DNA of 64,000 nt from CAWEWH01 sp963812775. GTDB lineage: Bacteria > Pseudomonadota > Alphaproteobacteria > Rhizobiales > Beijerinckiaceae. A model generated the notes under the pieces. The model was not told the DNA's origin. It saw nothing but the letters and a program-made list of their open reading frames with translations, and searched no databases. Where the stretch lies: NCBI GenBank assembly GCA_963812775.1, contig CAWEWH010000009.1, positions 310,001-374,000 of the forward strand, read 5' to 3'. Both the position numbers and the translations under genes were made by a program. Position 1 is the first letter of the stretch; each line of letters begins with the position of its first letter. Shown in pieces: positions 42,689 to 51,115 of the stretch.

Positions 42689-44120
42689 ATGACCAAGGCC
42701 GGGCCGCACGAGCCGCGCCCCAACGAGGAGACGCGGCCGCCGCCGGCCGGTGCTGCCGAGCGCGCCAGGAATCCGCTGGTCGAGGGCCGCATCCTGCCAA
42801 CCCTGGTGCGGCTCACGACGCCGAACGCCATGGCGCTCGTGGTGGGCGTCATGGTGCTCATCGCCGAGAACGTCCTATGTCGGCCGGCTCGGCACGGCGC
42901 CGCTCGCCGCCATCGCGCTGATGTTCCCGATCATCATGCTGATGATGACCATGTCGGGGGGCGCCATGGGGGGCGGCATCTCCTCCGCAATCTCCCGCGC
43001 GCTCGGCGCCGGCGACGCCGGCCGCGCCTCGACGCTCGCCGTGCACGCCCTGGTGCTCGGCCTCGGCCTCGGCCTCGCCTTCAGCCTCGTCCTCGTCGTG
43101 TGGGGCGACACGATTCTCGCGGCGCTGGGCGGCAGCGGCCGCGTGCACGACGAAGCGCGCGCCTTCCTCGAGCTGTTCGCGTTCGGCGTCGTGGTGATCT
43201 GGCTGATGAACTCGCTCTCCGCCATCCTGCGCGGCACCGGCAACATGCGGCTGCCGTCGCTCACCGTGCTGACCTCGGCGGTCTGCCAGATCGTCATCGG
43301 CGGCGGCCTCAGCCTCGGGCTCGCCGGCCTCCCGCAGCTCGGCATCCGCGGCATCGCCATCGGGCAGGTGGCGGCCTTCTCGCTGAGCGCCGCCCTGATG
43401 GCCTGGTACATCCTGGCAGGCCGCAGTCCCATCCGGCTTGCCGTGCGGGGGGTGCGCCTGCGCTGGAGCCTGTTTGTCGACATCCTCAAGGTCGGGGCCG
43501 TGGCATGCTTCTATCCCGTGCAAGGCGTGCTCACCATCGGGCTGTTCACGGCGATGCTGTCGCGCTTCGGGCCGGAAGTGCTGGCCGGCTACAGCATCGG
43601 GGCGCGGCTTGAATTCATGGTCACGTCCATCGCCTTCGCGACCGGCGTCGCGTCGGCCCCGATGGTCGGCATGGCCATCGGCGCCGGCCGCGTGCGGCGC
43701 GCCCGGCGCGTCGCCTGGACGGCGGCGGCCGTGTCCTTCGCGGGCGTCGCGTTCCTGGCGCTGCCCTTCGCGCTGTTCCCCGACGCCTGGGTGCACATCT
43801 TCACCGACGACCCGGGTGTGCGCGACGCCAACCGCCGCTACCTGTCGATCGCCGCCCCCGTGTTTCCCATGCTCGGCGTCGGCGTGGCGCTCTATTTCGC
43901 CTCGCAAGGCGCCGCCAAGGTGCTGGGCTCGGTCCTGGCGCAATCCGGGCGGCTCCTCTTCGTGGTGGTGGCGGGCTCGCTGCTCACCTCCTCAGGGGCG
44001 GGCAGCACCGCCTTCTTCGTGCTAGCCGGCGCCGCCATGGTGCTGTTCGGGCTCCTGTCGGCGTTCGCCGTCTGGATCACGCCCTGGGGGAGCGAGCGCC
44101 AGGACCCGGGGAAGGCCTGA
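42689..44120 (+). pseudogene. MATE-family efflux transporter, one frameshift
   Basis: Multidrug/toxin extrusion antiporter of about 476 residues and 12 helices. The N-terminal frame reads GRILPTLVRLTTPNAMALV, then at about 42874 the frame changes. Removing one base (GTCCTATG to GTCTATG) gives ENVYVGRLGTAPLAAIALM, the typical MATE helix-2 start. The remaining C-terminal frame is intact to GERQDPGKA-like residues, with FASQGAAKVLGSVLAQSGR. Start ATG 42689 is chosen; an upstream in-frame ATG is possible. As elsewhere the defect is a single +1, so the gene may be functional. Confidence 0.8.
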
Positions 44121-44143
44121 CGCCATGGGACGCCCTCGGGGCG

Positions 44144-44812
44144 GGTGCTGTCCCAGTTTCGAGAACAGTGTCCGAATTTCAGAGCGGGGGTGTCCTAGTT
44201 TCGTTTTGCGAGTTAGCTGTCATTCTCGCAACTCGGAGAGATTCTGATGCCCGTCACTGGACCGCTTAGCCACCTCGACATTTCAGTAGGCTACCCGGCA
44301 CGATCAATTGCCTTCTATGAAGCTTTCCTTACGGCTCTTGGGTTTCGTCGGACAAAAGGCTTCACGTCAGAGTTCGCTGGGCCGAACCCGACACGCGCGG
44401 GGTGGCGCCTTGAAATGAAGGGCGGCGCGACGTTCGGAATCGAGGTGCGGCCGTCTCGTCCTGAGGACCGCGACCGACGCTATGACCGCTATAAGCCAGG
44501 TCCGCACCATATCGCCTTCCACGCCGAAACTGCCGCGAAAGTGGATCAGGTTCACGCCGCCATGGTGGCGGCTGGCGCAGAAGTCTTGGACGCGCCGGCA
44601 GACTATTCAGGCATGCCCGGATATGGCCAAGGCTACTATGCGGCCTTCTACGCTGATCCGGATGGGGTGAAGGTCGAGATTGTCTATGAACCTCACTCCA
44701 ACCCATAGCGACAGCTTCGCCTCCGCCGGAGGGCTTCCTAGGGCGACTGCGGGGCCGTCGGGTGTAAGGTGTGCTAATTCCGTTAGCCAAGTGTCCTAGT
44801 TCGGACAGCACC
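44144..44812. mobile_element. 669-bp TIR-bounded insertion carrying a VOC gene
   Basis: The element starts GGTGCTGTCC (44144-44153) and ends GGACAGCACC (44803-44812), perfect 10-bp terminal inverted repeats. TCGGGGCG flanks it on both sides (44136-44143 and 44813-44820), an 8-bp target duplication. The left end has three TGTCC-N-AGTTTC-like repeats about 20 bases apart (44149, 44169, 44191), and the right end repeats GTGTCCTAGTT (44791), suggesting transposase-binding sites like those in IS21-type ends. No transposase gene is inside; the only gene is the VOC protein, so it must be mobilised in trans. Confidence 0.75.
44247..44708 (+). CDS. VOC-family (glyoxalase/bleomycin-resistance) protein
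   Basis: A 153-residue vicinal-oxygen-chelate protein, cargo of the TIR element. The pattern is LSHLDISVGYPARSIAFYEAFL, PHHIAFHAETAAKVDQVH, and YYAAFYADPDGVKVEIVYE, with metal-binding His and Glu placed as in lactoylglutathione lyase or dioxygenase relatives. A GGAGAG Shine-Dalgarno sequence lies upstream. Its base composition is visibly less GC-rich than the surrounding genes, consistent with recent acquisition. The substrate cannot be predicted; members detoxify methylglyoxal, fosfomycin or bleomycin-like compounds, or cleave aromatic rings. Confidence 0.88.
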   Translation: MPVTGPLSHLDISVGYPARSIAFYEAFLTALGFRRTKGFTSEFAGPNPTRAGWRLEMKGGATFGIEVRPSRPEDRDRRYDRYKPGPHHIAFHAETAAKVDQVHAAMVAAGAEVLDAPADYSGMPGYGQGYYAAFYADPDGVKVEIVYEPHSNP

Positions 44813-44827
44813 TCGGGGCGCCTCTCC

Positions 44828-44856
44828 TTGAGTCCATCTTGTTTGTATGCTATACA
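44828..44856 (+). promoter_or_regulatory. Sigma-70 promoter of the tetR-desaturase operon
   Basis: TTGAGT (44828-44833) and TATACA (44851-44856) are 17 bases apart; the TGC before TATACA gives an extended -10. The predicted start of transcription is near 44863, so an ATG at 44847 cannot be the start of the gene. Confidence 0.7.
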
Positions 44857-44862
44857 AACAAG
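44838..44862. promoter_or_regulatory. TetR-type operator dyad
   Basis: CTTGTTTGTAT and ATACAAACAAG (11-bp perfect arms, three-base spacer GCT) overlap the -10 box of the promoter. The placement fits autorepression by the TetR protein encoded just downstream. Confidence 0.7.
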
Positions 44863-44888
44863 ACCTGGACACGACGGGGAGCCTCGCT

Positions 44889-45641
44889 TTGAGCGATCGC
44901 GGCGACAGCGACAATGGCGGCTCAACCCATGGCCGCTCAAGCGGCCCTTCAGCCCGCAGCGGCGCGCGGCGTCGCAAGACCGCCGCCCCACGCCACAGCG
45001 CGCGCGCCACGCGCAGCGCCGGCCAGCAGATGCGCTCGCGCCTCCTCGACGCGGCGAGCCGCCTCTTCAAGGCGCACGGCCTCAACGGCGTCTCCATCAC
45101 GGCGATCGCCGCGGCGGCCGACGCCTTCCCGAGCCAGGTCACCTATTATTTCCGCAGCAAGGAGGCGCTGTTCGTCGAGGCGGCGTGTCGCGACATGCTG
45201 CATATCGCGGAGGCCGCCGAGAAGGCGGCGGCGCGCGCCCGCACGCCAAAAGCCTATGGCAGCGCACTTGTCGACAGCGTCATGACGGCCGACGGCCTCG
45301 CCCTTTTCGTCGAAGCGCTGATCCTGGCCCGCCGGCGGCCGGACCTCGTGCCGCAGATCGCCCGCACCATCGAGCGGCTGCACGTCGAGGGCGCGCGCGC
45401 CTACGGGACCGAGATGGCGCGCCACGGCTGGCGCTCACGCCAGTCCGCCGGCGTCTCGGCCCGCCGGTTCTGGACGGTCGCCCTCGGCGTCGCGCTCGAG
45501 GGACAGGCGACGGCCCGCAGTGCCGCCGCCATGTCGGCGGCAATGCGCGAGACGCTCGGCGAGCTCATCGAGACGCCCGCATCCGCCGCGACGCCGACCC
45601 TGCGCCTCGTGGCGCCATCCGCATCCGCAAAGTCGAGGTGA
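44889..45641 (+). CDS. TetR/AcrR-family transcriptional regulator
   Basis: A 250-residue repressor. The N-terminal 45 residues are disordered and basic, then the helix-turn-helix (LLDAASRLFKAHGLNGVSIT, SQVTYYFRSKEALFVEA) and a C-terminal ligand-binding region (IARTIERLHVEGARAYGTEM). Start TTG 44889 has GGGGAG nine bases upstream and is behind the predicted transcription start; the ATG at 44847 lies within the promoter. The downstream desaturase gene starts three bases after its stop, so the two are an operon and the dyad upstream probably controls both in response to a lipid signal. Confidence 0.82.
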   Translation: MSDRGDSDNGGSTHGRSSGPSARSGARRRKTAAPRHSARATRSAGQQMRSRLLDAASRLFKAHGLNGVSITAIAAAADAFPSQVTYYFRSKEALFVEAACRDMLHIAEAAEKAAARARTPKAYGSALVDSVMTADGLALFVEALILARRRPDLVPQIARTIERLHVEGARAYGTEMARHGWRSRQSAGVSARRFWTVALGVALEGQATARSAAAMSAAMRETLGELIETPASAATPTLRLVAPSASAKSR

Positions 45642-45643
45642 GC

Positions 45644-46681
45644 ATGACCATGACCGCACCAGCCCACCGCATCCCCGCCCGCGAGCTCATCTCGCCGGCC
45701 GAGCTTGCGGCGCTGCGCGAGCTCAAGGAGTGGAAAGGCATCGCCCTCATCGTCCACGCGTGGGCCGTCATCTTCGGCGCCATCGCGCTTGTGGCGCTCC
45801 TCCCCAATCCGCTCACCTACGTGCTGGCCGTCATGCTGATCGGCTCGCGCCAGCTCGGCCTCGCCATCCTCATGCACGAAGGCGCGCACCGCTGCTTCTC
45901 GCGCAACGAGACGCGCAACCTGGCGCTCAGCCAATGGCTGTGCGCCTATCCGGTGTTCGCCGAGACGCGCGCCTATCGCCGCTATCACCTCACGCATCAC
46001 GCCCACACGCAGCAGGCCGACGATCCCGATCTCGTGCTGTCGGCGCCCTTCCCGATCACCAAGGCAAGCTATCGCCGCAAGTTCTGGCGCGACATCAGCG
46101 GCCAGACGGGGTTCGAGCAGCGCAAGGCGCAGTTCCTCAACGCGCTCGGCGAGCCGTCGTGGCCGCTGGCGCGGCGGCTCGCGCATTTCCGGGAGAAGCT
46201 CGGGCCGCAGCTCGCCGTCAACGGGCTGCTGTTCGCGGCTCTCGCGCTGGCCGGCGTCTGGTGGGCCTATCCGCTCTTGTGGCTCGTGCCGCTCTTCACC
46301 TGGATGATGGTCATCACCCGCATCCGCAACATCGCCGAGCATGCCGTCGTGCCCGACTCGGACGATCCTCTACGCAACACGCGCACCACCAAGGCGAGCC
46401 TGCTCGAGCGCGCCTTCATCGCGCCCTACTACGTCAACTATCACCTCGAGCACCATCTGATGTTCTATGTGCCGTGCTACAACCTGCCCAGGCTGCACGG
46501 CATCCTGATGCGCGGCCCGCACGCCGCGCGCATGGAGGTGCAGCCGGGATATGCGAGCGTGCTGCGTCTCGCCACTGCCCGCCCCCCGAGCGAGGACCGG
46601 CCCGGCGCCATCGTCAACAACGCGCGCCGCCTGCGCGGCGGCACCAAGGTCCGGGACGACCAGGCGGCGTCGGGGTTTTAG
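45644..46681 (+). CDS. Membrane fatty acid desaturase
   Basis: Di-iron integral membrane desaturase, 345 residues. The three His boxes are seen: HEGAHRC, HLTHHAHTQ and HLEHHLMF. Transmembrane segments flank them (IALIVHAWAVIFGAIALVALL, LLFAALALAGVWWAYPLLWL). Boxes of the type HxxxH, HxxHH and HxxHH agree with acyl-lipid or sphingolipid desaturases/hydroxylases; the position of unsaturation is unknown. ATG 45644 is three bases after the regulator stop; ATG 45650 is a close alternative. TetR-controlled fluidity adjustment is a reasonable inference. Confidence 0.9.
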   Translation: MTMTAPAHRIPARELISPAELAALRELKEWKGIALIVHAWAVIFGAIALVALLPNPLTYVLAVMLIGSRQLGLAILMHEGAHRCFSRNETRNLALSQWLCAYPVFAETRAYRRYHLTHHAHTQQADDPDLVLSAPFPITKASYRRKFWRDISGQTGFEQRKAQFLNALGEPSWPLARRLAHFREKLGPQLAVNGLLFAALALAGVWWAYPLLWLVPLFTWMMVITRIRNIAEHAVVPDSDDPLRNTRTTKASLLERAFIAPYYVNYHLEHHLMFYVPCYNLPRLHGILMRGPHAARMEVQPGYASVLRLATARPPSEDRPGAIVNNARRLRGGTKVRDDQAASGF

Positions 46682-46849
46682 CAGCGGACGGACTTACGCT
46701 GAGGCGCGGGCGCGTTGATCCTGCTCATCTTACGCCAATCATCAGGCGTGGCACCGTCAAGGCTGGTGAAGTTTCGCGAAAGCGGTCGCGCGGGAAACCC
46801 CTCTCCCCTTGCGGGAGAGAGTGGGCGCGCGTGCGCGCGCCGCTCACGC

Positions 46850-48112
46850 CTACGCAGTGATCCGGACCGGCAGCGTCTCGTAGCCCTTGATGAAGCTCGA
46901 ATAGGGCCGCGTCGGCTCGCCCACCACCTCGATCGTCTTGAAGCGCTTCAGGATCTCTTCCCAGATGATCTTGAGCTGCAGCTCCGCCAGCCGCAGGCCG
47001 ACGCAGCGGTGGATGCCGAAGCCGAACGACAGGTGGTTGCGCGGGCGCTTGCGGTCGATGATGAAGTCGTTGGGCCTGTCGATGACCTCCTCGTCATGGT
47101 TGCCCGACACGTACCACATCACCACCTTGTCGTCCTTCTTGATCGTCTTGCCGCCGAACTCGATGTCCGCGAGCGCCGTGCGGCGCATGTGGGCGAGCGG
47201 CGTCTGCCAGCGGATCACCTCCGGCACGAAGCTGTCGATCAGCGCCGGGTTGTCCCTCAGCTGCTGGTACTTGTCGGGGTTCTCGCTGAGCGCCACGACG
47301 CTTCCCGACAGGGTGTTGCGGGTCGTGTCGTTGCCGCCGACGATCAGCAGAGTGAGGTTGCCAAGGAAGTTCTGCGGGTTCGTGTCGCGCAGATCGCGCG
47401 TCGCCTCGCTGTGCGCCATCATCGAGATCAGATCGCTCTTGGGCGGCTGTTTGCTGCGCTCGTCCCACAGCCGCGCGAAATAGTCGGCGCACTCGAACAG
47501 CTCCGCCTGCTTCGCTTCTTCGGTCTCCACGATGCCGCCCTTGACCGGTATGGCGGTGGTCACGTCCGACCAGCGCGTCAGCTTGCGCCGCTCCTCCCAC
47601 GGGAAGTCGAACAGCACGGCGAGCATCTGCGTGGTCAACTCGATCGACACCTTGTCGACCAAGTCGAAGGTCTCGTTGATCGGCAGGTGATCGAGGACCT
47701 CGGCCGAGCGCCTGCGGATGCTGGCCGCGAGCTCCTCGAGATGCGTCGGCGTGAACATCGGCGCCACCGTCTTGCGCTGCGGCGCGTGGTCCGGCTGGTC
47801 CATGGCGATGAAGCTGGCGCGGCGGAACTCGCTCGGCGCGTCGCGGATGGTGATGCCGCCGAGCATGGCGGAGGACGAGAACACCTGGTGGTTGGTCTCG
47901 ACGTCCATGATGTCCTTGTACTTGGTCACCGACCAGTACGGCCCGAACATGCCCTCCCGGCAGTAGTGGACCGGCTCCTCTTTGCGCAGGCGCTCGAAAT
48001 AGGGCCAGAACGTGTAGTCCCGGAACAGCTGCGGATTGCCGACATCGAGCTCCGCGAGCGGCGTCGCATAGGCGCGTTGGCGTGCCTCGTCCGACTTCAC
48101 CGTTCCGTGCAT
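46850..48112 (-). CDS. Cytochrome P450, CYP153-like
   Basis: A 420-residue soluble P450. The heme loop is LSFGFGIHRCVGLRLAE with the thiolate Cys370, the I-helix is LLIVGGNDTTRNTL, and the ExxR motif is PEVIRWQTP. The set GGNDTTRN plus FGFGIHRCxGxRLAExQLxIxWEE is characteristic of CYP153, the bacterial terminal alkane/fatty-acid hydroxylases. No ferredoxin or reductase gene is adjacent, so electron partners are unlinked. Monocistronic. The CYP153 assignment is by motif only. Confidence 0.88.
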   Translation of the reverse strand: MHGTVKSDEARQRAYATPLAELDVGNPQLFRDYTFWPYFERLRKEEPVHYCREGMFGPYWSVTKYKDIMDVETNHQVFSSSAMLGGITIRDAPSEFRRASFIAMDQPDHAPQRKTVAPMFTPTHLEELAASIRRRSAEVLDHLPINETFDLVDKVSIELTTQMLAVLFDFPWEERRKLTRWSDVTTAIPVKGGIVETEEAKQAELFECADYFARLWDERSKQPPKSDLISMMAHSEATRDLRDTNPQNFLGNLTLLIVGGNDTTRNTLSGSVVALSENPDKYQQLRDNPALIDSFVPEVIRWQTPLAHMRRTALADIEFGGKTIKKDDKVVMWYVSGNHDEEVIDRPNDFIIDRKRPRNHLSFGFGIHRCVGLRLAELQLKIIWEEILKRFKTIEVVGEPTRPYSSFIKGYETLPVRITA

Positions 48113-48291
48113 GGCACCTCTCCTGTTCGATCATCCTCCACGCGTGGGACCGCATGATGGACTGATCTTCGCGCAATGCGCCACAGTGTCTGGAGCATAG
48201 GCCTCCGGCACCGCGCCGCAAGCCTTGGCGCAGCGAGACGCGCGTTAGGTTAAGCCGCGGTTGCGACGATCCACCACGCTCCGCCGCGCGC

Positions 48292-49335
48292 TCAGCTATT
48301 GGGGCCGCGATCCATGGCGACCGGTTGCCAGCGCCGCAAGCCGGTCGTCGGCAGCACGGTCGGATTGACGCACGACATCGGCCAGCGGCCGGTGAGAACG
48401 AGCGCCAGCTCCTGGCCGACGCGGCGCTTGCGGGCAGGATCGAAGCGGGCGGACGCCGAGGCGTTGTGCGGCGACAGGATGACGTGCGGCATCCTGGTCA
48501 GCGGATTGCCCTGCTGCACCGGCTCGGTCTCGAAGACATCGAGGCCGGCGCCGGCGATCCATTTCTCGTCGAGCGCCCTGATCAAGGCGGCCTCGTCGAC
48601 GGTCGGCCCGCGGCCGGTGTTGATGAAGATGGCGCTCTTCTTCATCTGGCGGAAGTGGTGCTCCTTGAGGAATCCAACCGCCTCGGGCGTCGCCGGCAGA
48701 TGCATGGAGATGAAGTCGGAGCGGCTCAGCACCTCCGAGAGGCTGGCGGGCTCGACGCCGGTCGCCGCGATGGCGAGCTCGTCGAGGAAGGGATCGTAGG
48801 CCATGAGGCGCAGCCCGAACGGACGGGCTCGCGCCGCCACGGCGCGCGGCACGCGCCCGAAGGCGATGAAGCCGAGCGTCATCCCCATCAGCCGCGGCAC
48901 TTGCAGCAGCTGCGGCCTGCCCTCGGCCCAGCGGCTCTCGCGCACCATGCGGTCCTGCTCGATGGCCCGGCGATGCGTCGCGAGCAGCAGCATCATGGCG
49001 TGATCGGCCACCTCCTCGATGAATGTATCGGGACAGTTGGTGACCGGAATGCCCTTCTGGGTGGCGGCCGCCACGTCGACGTAGTCGACGCCCACCGTGC
49101 CCAGCGCGATGACACGGCATTTGTCGAGCGCCTCGATCATGCCGCGCGAGAACCGCATGCCCTTGGCATAGACGGCGTCCGCCCCCTTGGCGGCGGCGAT
49201 GAAGCCCGACTCCGTGGCCGGACATTCGACGATCTCGGCGTCGAGATTTTCCAGCGCCTCCGTCTCGTAATCATAGCCGCCGCCCGCCGTTGTGAACGAT
49301 GCGCCTGCGGGCGTCAGAATGCGGAATTTCGCCAT
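48292..49335 (-). CDS. D-isomer-specific 2-hydroxyacid dehydrogenase
   Basis: A 347-residue NAD-dependent dehydrogenase of the phosphoglycerate/formate dehydrogenase superfamily. The Rossmann loop is atypical, LGFIAFGRVPRAVAARA instead of a full GxGxxG. Catalytic residues are visible: Arg in INTGRGPTVDE, Glu in FETEPV, and the His-like position in PHNASAS (HN rather than HxAS). Early TCGDxDxV-type VDYVDVAAATQKGIPVTNC is normal. Similar to C-terminal-binding-protein-like dehydrogenases. The substrate is unknown. A palindrome lies 38 bases upstream. Confidence 0.85.
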   Translation of the reverse strand: MAKFRILTPAGASFTTAGGGYDYETEALENLDAEIVECPATESGFIAAAKGADAVYAKGMRFSRGMIEALDKCRVIALGTVGVDYVDVAAATQKGIPVTNCPDTFIEEVADHAMMLLLATHRRAIEQDRMVRESRWAEGRPQLLQVPRLMGMTLGFIAFGRVPRAVAARARPFGLRLMAYDPFLDELAIAATGVEPASLSEVLSRSDFISMHLPATPEAVGFLKEHHFRQMKKSAIFINTGRGPTVDEAALIRALDEKWIAGAGLDVFETEPVQQGNPLTRMPHVILSPHNASASARFDPARKRRVGQELALVLTGRWPMSCVNPTVLPTTGLRRWQPVAMDRGPNS

Positions 49336-49372
49336 GGCCTGCTCCAAGGTTGCCGATCGTCGCTGGAGCGTG

Positions 49373-49417
49373 TCTAGAGCGCGATGCGATTAGGTGCAAT
49401 CGCACGCACGCTCTAGA
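49373..49417. repeat. Intergenic palindrome (TCTAGAGCGCGAT..CGCTCTAGA)
   Basis: TCTAGAGCGCGATGCGATT (49373-49391) pairs with AATCGCACGCACGCTCTAGA (49398-49417), imperfect in the middle, with a six-base loop. It resembles the palindrome at 8675-8710 and looks like a dispersed element. It also sits between convergent transcripts, where it could serve as a bidirectional transcription barrier. Confidence 0.65.
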
Positions 49418-49446
49418 GGCTTGAAGCGACTTCGACGCCGGCCGCG

Positions 49447-49821
49447 CTAGCGCGCCGGAAGTTCGACCGGCTGGGCGAGCGGCTCGAGGGGCTGGAGCAT
49501 GGAGGCGGGCGAATCCTGGGCGGCACGCTCGACGCGCGCCCTCGCCTCGAGCCCGCTGCGGTCGCGGACGCAGACCTCGGCGCCGCCGCGGCCGAGATTG
49601 GGGCAACGCCATTCCGGGCCGAAGCCGTGGTTTGTCGAGAAGCCGTGCGGAAAATGCATGCCGGCCCACGCGGCCGCGATGGCGACGGCGAACAGCACGA
49701 CGGTAAGCGCGAAGGCGCGCATCGCCCTGTCGTGCTGGCGCCAGCGCAGCGCATCCACCGTGAAGTAGAGCGCCACCGCGCCGATGATCGCCGCAAGCGC
49801 GGCAGCCGTCATGGCCGTCAT
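49447..49821 (-). CDS. Small membrane protein of unknown function
   Basis: A 124-residue protein with two transmembrane helices (AAALAAIIGAVALYFTVDAL and AFALTVVLFAVAIAAAWAGM), then a C-terminal hydrophilic part with two Cys (WRCPNLG, AEVCVRD) that could bond outside the membrane. ATG 49821 is chosen; a second ATG nine bases on would serve too. A much longer frame upstream runs antisense to the binding-protein gene and is not supported. Unknown family. Confidence 0.5.
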   Translation of the reverse strand: MTAMTAAALAAIIGAVALYFTVDALRWRQHDRAMRAFALTVVLFAVAIAAAWAGMHFPHGFSTNHGFGPEWRCPNLGRGGAEVCVRDRSGLEARARVERAAQDSPASMLQPLEPLAQPVELPAR

Positions 49822-50034
49822 GGTCCTCGTCCGAGCAGTTTGAGGAGAGAGTTCTAGTCGAGGACGGCCATCGACACTGTGCGGACCGGCACGCCGAGCC
49901 CTCCGCGTCGCGGGAAGCCTCGCGCGCGATTGCGTAAAATCGTCCGCATCGCGCCCCCGCCCGTCAACCAAACCCCGATGAAGAGCTGGACGCGCGAGAC
50001 ACAAAATTGACATTGGATCGTCGCAGGAACGTCC

Positions 50035-51048
50035 ATGACCAGACCCCGCCCCATCCTCGCGCTTGCAGCCCTCCTCCTCGCGGCCGGTCCTGCCATGGCG
50101 CAGGCGCCCACCAAGGTGCGCGTCGGCTACGTGCCGGTGATCGGCGCCTCGGCGATGTTCGTGCTCGACGGCATGGGCTGGAGCAAGGAAGCCGGCCTCG
50201 ACCTCGCGGTGACCAAGTTCGATTCCGGCCCCGCCGCCATCCAGGCGCTGGTGTCGGGCACGCTCGATGTGCTGGCCATCGGCATCGCGCCCGTCGCGGT
50301 GGCGCACGCCAAGGGCCTCGACGTGAAGGTGGTGGCGGCGCTGTCGACCGGCGGCTCGGCCTTCGTGGCGTCGTCTGCCCTGGCCGCCGCCTTCGCGGAG
50401 GCGGGCAACGATCCGGCCAAGGCGCTGGCGGCCTTCCGCCAGAAGGAGAAGCGCCCCGCCAAGCTCGCGACCTTGCCGCCCGGCGCCACCCCGACGGTGG
50501 CGCTGAACTACTGGCTGAAGACCGGCAAGGCCGACGCCGCCGACTACACGATCGCCCAGATGGGCATCGACGCCGTGCAGCAGGCGATGCTGGCGGGCGC
50601 CATCGACGGCGGCACGGTGCTCGAGCCGGCGCTCACCATCGTGCTGGCGCGCGACCCGAAGCTGAAGATGATCGCCTCGGCGCCGGAGATGTTTCCGAAC
50701 ATTCCGGGCGTCGTCGTGGCGGTGACGGGCGCTTTCGCGAGGAAGGAGCCGGCGGCGGTGGACAATCTGGTGCGCCTCGTGGTGCGCGCCAACACGATGA
50801 TCAAGGAGAAGCCGCAGGAAGCGGCAGCGCACGTCAAGAGCGCGCTCGGCGGCGGCCTCGTCGACGACGCGCTGCTCGCCACGGCGATGCGCTCCTCGAC
50901 CATCGGCTATCCGTCCGACCCGCGCGCCATCGCGGCGGCCACGAAAGCGATGCTCGACTTCCAGGTGACGCTCGGCGATTTCGACAAGGCGCCGTCGACG
51001 GAAGGGCTGTTCGACACCGCCACCTTCGACCGGGCGGTGAAGAAATAG
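50035..51048 (+). CDS. Orphan NitT/TauT-type ABC substrate-binding protein
   Basis: A 337-residue periplasmic binding protein with signal peptide (ILALAALLLAAGPAMAQ). VRVGYVPVIGASAMFVLDGMGW, GIDAVQQAMLAGAIDGG and the final STEGLFDTATFDRAVK track the protein at 31895 along its length, so the two are paralogues. A GGAACG Shine-Dalgarno-like stretch precedes the ATG. No permease or ATPase genes are near, so it either uses the 32979-34558 transporter or acts as a sensor partner. The ligand is unknown. Confidence 0.85.
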   Translation: MTRPRPILALAALLLAAGPAMAQAPTKVRVGYVPVIGASAMFVLDGMGWSKEAGLDLAVTKFDSGPAAIQALVSGTLDVLAIGIAPVAVAHAKGLDVKVVAALSTGGSAFVASSALAAAFAEAGNDPAKALAAFRQKEKRPAKLATLPPGATPTVALNYWLKTGKADAADYTIAQMGIDAVQQAMLAGAIDGGTVLEPALTIVLARDPKLKMIASAPEMFPNIPGVVVAVTGAFARKEPAAVDNLVRLVVRANTMIKEKPQEAAAHVKSALGGGLVDDALLATAMRSSTIGYPSDPRAIAAATKAMLDFQVTLGDFDKAPSTEGLFDTATFDRAVKK

Positions 51049-51078
51049 GGTCACGCCGGCTGATTGGGTCCCGGGTCT

Positions 51079-51096
51079 CCCCGGCCTGCGCCGGGG
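51079..51096. terminator. GC hairpin between convergent genes
   Basis: CCCCGGC-CTGC-GCCGGGG forms a seven-pair stem with a four-base loop between the stop codons of the binding protein and of the radical SAM gene. No T run follows. It could be a Rho-linked terminator or an intergenic repeat. Confidence 0.4.
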
Positions 51097-51115
51097 CCAG
51101 CCGGCACACAGCCCC

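Noticed and set aside
44847..44888. ATG start for the TetR gene at 44847
   Set aside because: This ATG falls inside the -10/operator dyad, upstream of the predicted transcription start; TTG 44889 has a Shine-Dalgarno sequence.
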